This document shows positions 37,302 through 46,300 of a stretch of DNA of 64,000 nt, in pieces (position 1 is the first letter of the stretch; each line of letters starts with the position of its first letter). The stretch is from positions 13,904,868 through 13,968,867 of the forward strand of contig NC_051434.1 in assembly GCF_001649575.2 (NCBI RefSeq), read 5' to 3'. A program made the translations under genes and the position numbers. The notes under the pieces were generated by a model, which did no database searches, was not told the DNA's origin, and was given only the letters and a program-made list of their open reading frames with translations. Source of the stretch: Kryptolebias marmoratus. Its lineage: Eukaryota; Chordata; Actinopteri; Cyprinodontiformes; Rivulidae.

Positions 37302-40300
37302 AGCTGAATAGAAAAGACAGAATAAAGAGTAGGGAATGATCAGAAATGCTAAGAAGACATCCAGAACAAAAAGTTGTGCACACAAGAGACACATAAACAT
37401 TTAAACTTGAGCAGAAGTTTTGCTTAAGAGCTAGACTTTCTTGCAATATTTTAAAGTGCTCTTGATCAGCAGCTTTTCAGACTTTCTAAGTCTTTCAACA
37501 TTTTTTTTTTTTTAGACTTAGGCTGCTTTTTAAAATTTATTTATTGTTTTTACTTTTTTTCCCCCCAAGTCCAGTCTTTGTACCTGACCACAGCAGCATA
37601 ATGTGCTTTCTTATTTAAGTCTATTCCTTAAATAAGAAAGTTCAACAAGTTGAGGACAAAGGAAGTTGCCCCAGACCTAAAAATATCTAGTACAGTATCT
37701 AAAAATCATGTCTTCAAAAAATAGAAAATAAATAAATAAATAAATAACTTAAAAAAATCTAGCAAACACCTGACATAGAAATGACAAATTTAATTTATGC
37801 TAAAATGACCATTATGTGTAGTCAACACTGGTTCATCACTTGACTTTAAAAGACTTTTTATGCCCGCATGATTCATAGGTCAGAGTTATAAATAGCTCAA
37901 ACAAAACACATTTCTCTGAATTAGTCCGGTACTGGACAGAAAGTGGTTGTAAAAGCAGCCAAAGTCCAAAGAAAAACGTTGAAAGACCTTCAAAAAGCCT
38001 CAAAAACTATTGATAGAGACCAATGTTAAAAGATTACTAGAACGTCTGGCTTCTAGGAAGCAAAGTTAAAAAATGAAGGATCACAAGACTTTTGCACAGC
38101 ACTCCATATAATTGTTATAATTGTTTTCGAAAAAGTACACATTTTAGGTTTCTCAAAAAATGAGAAATCATAAAAAAAATCCTCCATTGCCTTGGGAAAG
38201 CAGTAACTTTTACTTCAGTCACTTTTTCCTTATTCATATCCAGAAGAAAAGTTTTGGTTAACTAAATAATGTGGGCTTCAACACCCAACTTAAATACTCT
38301 CAAACCACTCTAAAGATTGCTGCTCTTCTAATAAGCTACTCTGTGAAATCTTCTTTACAAGAATAAAGAGGAGAATGAAAGTCGCTTTGTTTTTTTTTAT
38401 CTTGAGTAAAACGCACAAAATGTGTTTGTATATCAAAAGTTGTGTGTGGCCTGTGCAGGTTCACTTAGAGCTCTGAACTCTTAACAGCGCACAGTTGAAC
38501 ACGATTAGAGCAGATGCTTAACACCAGGCTTATCCAGAAACATAAAAGCTTGGAACCGGTTGTGTGAAGGGACATCACAGAAAAAACTCTGGTTTGGTCT
38601 GTTTGTAGCGAACACTAAGTTCATTAGCACTTCTTTCATTACTCACGAGGAAATCAACCAAAGCAATTCATGACAGCCGTATGACCTGTTAAAACTCAGC
38701 TCTCTCTGAAGTGGTGCATTTACAAAGCAGGAATATATGTGTACAAGTGGCATCTGTGTGTGTGTGTGTGTACCATAGACAGGTGCAAATCCCAGAACTG
38801 GTTGCCAATACGACGTCAGTTGGAGCTTCTGAGGCCGTGTCTTAAAGTTACGAGCTGCATGTAAAACCAGAAGCCACTTTTTATTGGTGGTAGGTTTAAA
38901 TTAAACTAGATTTGTGGATATGGGGCTTCAGAAACTGCATGACTGAGGGGATGTTCTTAGCGTTTGGCATTTAAGAAGCATAAAACAACTTTTTTTTTTC
39001 TCAAGAGCTTATACGGGGGAAAAAAAATATGAAAGGCCACATTTTTGCAAATGATAATGTACCTATTGGTGTAAGAATGCCTAGATTAAAGCCAAATCCA
39101 GGTTAAACTTATTCCCCTACCTCAATGTTTTGCACTTTCACACAGGGGGTAAGGGTGTCCAAAATACTTGTTTAATGTAAGACGAGCGTAAAGGCTAATA
39201 AACAAAGATTTTTCAGGGGTACACTTTAAATAAATGACACGCAGTAGCAAACAAACCCACAAATTTAAGTATTTTTTCAGTTAAAATGTTTTATTGTCAC
39301 AACGACCACTATAATGTTTAGTTTCATGTATTTTGATGTTTGGTATTACAGTTGATATTCCTTAAAAAGCATTAAAAGATCAAGTGGTAATGTCCCTTGC
39401 AAGTTGGAGCAATGGTTTCCAAACTTTGTAGTTTTCAGCCAACGAAAATAAAAGTCATAGAAACGTGTGACTTCGACTATTACTGGTTGAAGCAAACAAA
39501 ATTTCTTACAGGCCTTTTAACAAAGGGCCTCTTCAACAATTACATTTTTTTAATCAATTTGTGCCTATTGTTTTTATCTCTTTGTAACAGTTATTGATTT
39601 TAATTTCAAAGTTAATTTGATTTTTGTAAATCTTCTCAAGAACTCAAGAATTGGTGTTTTGACTCTCCATTGGGCCCCAACCTCAACTGTGGGAACCACT
39701 GAGTTAGATTTCTACATCACATGTAAGCATATTGATCTTACGTCCATTTATAGAAACGGAATTGGTGACAACGGATGGTGTCCTGGCTTTTTGAAGGGGT
39801 GTTTCATTTTGTAGTGGCATATTTGAACTTCTTGAAACTTCAAATAAAAGGTTGAACTAGAAAAACTACAGATGCAAACAAACATTAGGCCTGGCAATGC
39901 ACTCTGTTGTTTTCTGCTTGGTTTTTAACCATTTCCCCATGTAAGAATGTTTTGGCTTCACTAATTCAGATTGAAAATAGCCTCTACACTTCACAGTGTG
40001 ACAGCCTTAAGTCAATGGGAGTTGGCTGCTTGTGTAAGCCGGTGGGGGTAGAATGTTTACGGGCCAACATCGAAGCCTCATGTGGTCCGCCATTATAATT
40101 ACACCGAGGGGCAGATTTTTTTCTCAAACAAAATAAAACCCCAAACAGGCCCCGTAAAACACACAGCGGATATCGAGTGAATGAGTGAACGGAGAGTTTG
40201 CGTTAATCAAAATCGCTCACATACACATCAGCATTTAAAATAAAATGGCTCGTTCAATAGTTTTTCTGCCAACATTACTAATGCTTCTCTGTTGTGTTAA

Positions 40301-43300
40301 AAACAGACTATCGGCTGCATTTAATGAGCGCAGAGGCATGAGAACCGACTTCAGCTCACAAATACTCCATGAGAACTTTGAGCACGAAGGCCACAGACTA
40401 AAGTTCGGGTTTTGGAAAAGAGAAAGAAAAGCGAACGCTAATTCAGCTTAGAGTGAAAACAGAACTTGTTGTTTTTAACTATTGCTGCAGGCATGGAGGC
40501 TTGCAAGTCCATCTATTGACCACCAGGTCAGCTTTCATCATTATCATTATTATTATCATCATCATCATCATCAGTAACTGCTCTGTTCCATAGGGGAGCG
40601 GCTGGTCAATGGCAAGTGACAGAGACTGGAGGGAGCAGCAGAAAGCCACAATCAATCCTTTCCCCTGGCCCAACGAGACTCATCTAGGATTGAGTAAGTT
40701 AATAATGATCCAAAATTAGGCTGTTAAGAGGGAAACACACACACACACACACACACAATTTTCTTTTAAACAGACACAAAGCTAGTTTGTGTTTCGATGA
40801 GTGACATGTAGTCTGAGGTTTACGCAACATTTGATGGACAGTGACTGTTTCAATGACTCATACACCAGCTGACTACTTGTCTTCATGTGCACACACACAC
40901 ACATACAAACACACACATAGAAAACAGCAGGCGACATAGGGCCGAGCTGTAAAGACCAGGCCCCCAGCTGCTGTGGGTCCACCTCCATCTGGAGCATAGG
41001 CAAGGACCCCTCCCCACAACACTGCCCCTCCATCATCACCATCCTCGGTCACTCCAACGCCCCACTCCCTCCTCTCCACTAGCCCCTCGCTCCACCCCTC
41101 CATCACCAGAACTTGTCAGTGAGCGGGTTGTTATGCTAATCCCGTCTTTGAGCAACTGACGCCTTCTCAAACTGGTTAGCCATGACAGACTGAGACAGTA
41201 CCACCACCACACCCCCCGTCTGTCCAACATGAATTCTTAGCTCAGTTAACCCAAACAAACCACATGCACGCTTCCAGGTAGAGCTTTGTAAATAATTAGA
41301 TTAGATTATCAACCTGGATTAGGCAGGTTCAAGTGTAGGTCCATCAGTGGTGGCTTTCACAAAAAGATTTAGGAGAAAGGTGAGTTTTAAGACGTGTCGA
41401 ATCTGCCTGAATGAACCAGCAGGGTTTAAGCAGACACTTCGTAATCATGCTGAAGTTTTTTCATGTAAAATATCCTTTTTTCAAGTCAGCTTGGGGTAGC
41501 AAAAAAATGCAAATTATTCTCATTTGTCCAAAGCAATAAATTGATGTATACAACAGACAACTGAGCATATGAAAATAACCTTTTTTTTAAAAAAAATATA
41601 TATAAATAAATATGTGTGTAAATGTGTATATATAATCCAGTTTGGTCTTGGGCCCACTGTGGCCGTCTTTAGATGTCAATCCCGTCAGAAGCAAACTTTG
41701 TGTTTCCAAACTGAGGTCGTTCAAAGAGCCATCTACAACAGGTAAGGCAATTATTATTCATAACCTCTTCACAAAACCCTCTTCAAAAGATCCGAACAAT
41801 TACTTTAAGTTTGAAATTGTCACACTGTTGTCGCCAAGAATGAAGTTTCATAACTCTATAAATAATTAAAATGAACCATTTGAAATTATTGTTTCACATT
41901 TGATGTCGCAGTTTAGTAACAGCTAATGCAATTAAGTAATAATTCATTGATATAAATAGACTATGATTTAGGATCAAGTTCTAATTTGCAGTGGATTTTG
42001 AAGGATCTCTCAGTTTGTGGGTTTGGATGAAGGAACAAACTGTTTTCATCAGTCAGCAGAGGGGTGGATTGGCAGCGCTGACTGAGAAACCGAATGGTGC
42101 CAGCTTCAACTCGAACAAGCTCCTACAGGCTGGAGGATGACGTTCGAACTGTCTGCAAATGACACGCTGCAAAACCTGGCTTCGGTTGATGTGGTATGGT
42201 TATGATTAGAGCCGTGCTAAGACTTAATCTAAATGGGTAGTTATCTGAGGACTGTAGGATCTCACAAACAAGCAACATTAGCCCGAGTGGTTCAAGCCCC
42301 ACAGCAGCTAAAATTCTTTTGCTTTCATTTACACCGAATTGCGACTTTCCCACCACTGGAGAAAAATGCAATGAAAGGTTGTTTTTTTTTAAAGGCCTGT
42401 TTAAAGTCATTGTGTGTTAGCAATGTGGCAGCCCACCATGGGCATAAAGAAACAAACACAGGCATTCTGGGTAATTACTGCTAACGACCCCGCCACTTGT
42501 TAGCCAGACCTCCTATTTTTTTTTTTTTTGCAGCCGTTGTTGCCAACACCCCGAGCCTGTGACATCAGAGGGTGTTTTGTTGTGGGTCAGCTTTGCATGC
42601 GGACGCTTTTAATGATACCAGACAGGGGCAGACGTGTGTAAATGCAACGCTAGCGTGTCTGAAGGACCAGCGTCTACGCTGATGGGATTGTTTCCAGAGA
42701 AGAGGGCGTTTGGAGCATCGGAGAAGAACGATTTAAAACTTTACGGATGTGCGCGCGCGCACCAGGACGCAGCTGGTTCATGTGGAGCTAAAGCCAATGC
42801 AGTGGTCAATGTGGAAAAATGCAAACCAGCATCGTGAGAACAAGAAGAAAGTAAAAGTTTTCTTTTTTTGAATGGTCTTAAAAAAAAAAAGGGTTAAGAC
42901 TAGAGGTTTCACTAGAGGTTGCCAAACCTCTAGTGACGCACATGACATACAAAAGAGGGATTTATGTGTAAAATATGCCACCTCAATGCACATGAAAAGG
43001 AATTGATTTTGTGTTAAATTAAATTCTATATTAAAAAAATACTGAAGCCACAAGACAATGACAGAAACACAAGGTCAAAGTAAGTCTTTTTTGATTTACT
43101 TTCAGAAAACTGAATCTGTTCTGGTTGGACAATGTTCTTCCCTTTAAGTGATTTAATCCAAAACTGACAAGAACACAGCACATTGTCAACACCTATATTG
43201 CTATTTTCCCCTTTTGATACAAGAACTAATTATAGGCCTAGCATTCCTTGAAGGAATGCTTATCACCCATCACTATTTATGCTAGAGTTATGATCATCTT

Positions 43301-46300
43301 ATGATGGAGAAGGAACAGAGTTATGGCCATTTTGGTTAAATCTTGTAAATGACATTATGTGCAATGAGATGGGTTAGTTCTCAGAGTATGTGTTGAGGAT
43401 GACTCTCAGCTACTACTACACCAAAACTTACTGAGTTATAGCTATTTATGCATTTGCTAAGGTCAGTTAGCTGTGGCACCCATCTTGAGTTGGGTTGACT
43501 CCAAAAGTTAAATCAGTAGTGGATGCAACTCCAATATTACTTTCCAAAAATTTAATTAAAATCTGTCTAGTGGTTAATCGGATATTTTGCCAACAGACAG
43601 ACAGACAGACAAATGAACACACAGACACAAATACGGGCAAAAACAATATCACCCTTTTGCCTTCGTCAGCAGGCGATGATAATAGATTAGGATTACTGCT
43701 GATTATGATTCCACTTGCACATACATGCTCACAGATTTCAATATTATGACAGTGCCCTGTTTGGGTAGGGTGCCATCTCCTGGTTGGATCAAAGCATGTA
43801 ACCTTGTGTTCCACCCAGACATGAGGGAGTGAGGGGGGGATGCGGCTCTCTGAAATTTTCCACCGAGCAGTAACACAGGAACGGGCTTTCCTGACAGGTT
43901 TCACTTGGCTTATCCTGACGCCACCTTCGAGCCACTACTTCAAAAATGGCCTTTTAAGTCAAAGATTAGATAATCTTCTTACATAAATTATTGAAATATG
44001 CTTTTAAAAATGGAACTTCTTGCCTCATAATTTGCTCCTGAATCCAGTCCCGCATTAAAACCCTTGAAGTGGCACACGATAGGTGGCTGTATGCAGCATG
44101 TCTACATGGGGGAAAAACAAAAGGACCTGCAGAGCTGGCTGCAAAAACCAGAGGAAGCAGGTAAATCATTGGTCATCTCAAGCTAGTAAAAGGGGCTTAG
44201 CTAAGAGACTGGGGAGGAAGAACCTTCACAGAGAGCTGCACACACACAAACTGTGCACTGTCTATAATAAGTAAACAGTCTGTGGGTAATGGGGAGAGTA
44301 ACGGGTTTAAGGCTCTGATCTCTCTTACTGAAGTCAGTGTGTTCTGCAGACGCCAGCTGGTAAACACACCAAAAAGGGCCAAGTCTGGGTTTGTGTGCGA
44401 AACACAGATTGAATTGTGCATTATTTAAAAAGACTGAATGATACAAAATAAAAATCAGTGTTTGTCATCTGACTTACAGGAAGGTTAGGAAGTAGAAAAC
44501 CCTTAAATGCAGAAAAACAGCATGCGCAAAAAGAGAACGAAAAGAAAGAAGATGGACAGTTTAACTGCCGTGCATCTCCTTCATGTCTTATCTCGCTCCT
44601 CTCGTCTCCTGCTCTCCATGCGAGGGCAGCTTCTCTCTTCTTTATGACTCTTTATCTGACATGAAAGGCACTAACACGGGATAGCCGCCATTACGGCTCC
44701 GTCAACATGAAAAGCCCTGACATGAGATTCTCCGCAGCGGCTCAGCCCATTAAGGTCGACTGGCGATCCTGTGCTCTGTCAAGAAGCCATCACGAGTAGA
44801 CAGCGCCAACATAATGAGGACTTAAAACCTTAACCTTGCCTTTAAGACCCCCAGTCGAAAGCAGCAATAAAATCCTCACGAGGGCACCTTGGCTGGCCTG
44901 CTCGGTAATTACAACCCATGTCCAAGCACTAACCCAAAAGGTACTAGACTTTGGATATACAAAAGAGTGGAGGGCAGTTCAGATCTGAGGCTGAAGGGTC
45001 ACTGGTCTAACTTTTCTCAAATTAGCAAACCAGCTGTCAAGTGTTTCCTTTAATAATGATACTTACACTGACCATTTCTCTCATTTTTTTTCCCGTTTAA
45101 TGCCTGATAAGAGACAACTCTGTAAAATATATCTTCAGTAAAATCTTAAGGAGCAAGACTGTCTAATCCTCTTCTTAATAATAAGAAAAAGAAAAAAAAA
45201 ATCAGACTGTGAGTGAATCTGAACCCGATTTTCCCAAACAGAGTAGGTCAGAGAACATACTAATATGGAGAGGCCTGTTTTTACTTTAATAAACATACCC
45301 AATTTAGAAGCAGGTGTCAGCAACAGTTGAGGCACTGAGCAAACAAAAGCTGATGAAGTTGTATTAGACAGGGATTGGGGGAATAAGTGAATTAGTTGGG
45401 TGTAAAACGAGCATCCTAGATAGGCCAAGTCTTTTAGGAATAAAGCTGGGTATGGGTTTACCACTTTGTGAAAAACTGCACAAACATATCTGAACAACTC
45501 AAGCTTGAAGATTAACATCCCACTGCAAACAACTGAAATATTTTAGGTTCTATTCATCACATCCTCGTTCAAATAAAAAAGACAAACCTAAAACTCTTCC
45601 ATTGAAATTCTGACATGCAAATGAAAAAAAAAAAGAAAAAAAAATATTTAAACAAGATCCAGAAAATTGCTTGCTCTGAACCACAGCTCATTTAGTATAT
45701 ATGGAATCAAAGTTTACAACCGTTTCATCTTAAAAGGAATTCAATATATCCAACATAAACAAATTATACACATTTTAGAGTAATATATGGTACTCTTTAA
45801 AAGTATAAATACACCTGAAATGTTCCTATGTGGTCACAATGAAGAAGGGATCATTTTAGGATTCAAATGGTGTGTAAAAACACTGAACTCAGAAAAAAAA
45901 TGAACCAATTTATCCACACACTAATGTAATGAAGGTTACAGTCTAAAATTTCATTGTCTTTCATGACAATGGAGACAAAATGTTTTTAAACTATATTTTG
46001 CACATAAAACAGAAGCTTGACTCAGTAAGAAATGTTTGTGTTTAAATGGCCTGTTTGCTGTCCAGACTTTTAAAAAAAGTGTAACATAAAAAGAAAAATA
46101 AAATCTAAACTAAAGAGGCCTTGAGCTGAAATTCTTAAGCAAGAATTTCACTCTCAGGACTACACTTACTGTAGACTGAAGACGGGACCTCAGCGATTGT
46201 ACTGTCTGCGTCATTGATGAATGTTTAACGATAAAACTCCCTTTTAAAAAAGGTGCCAAACAGACAGTAAAGAAACAAGAGAACAACTCAAAACAAGAAA

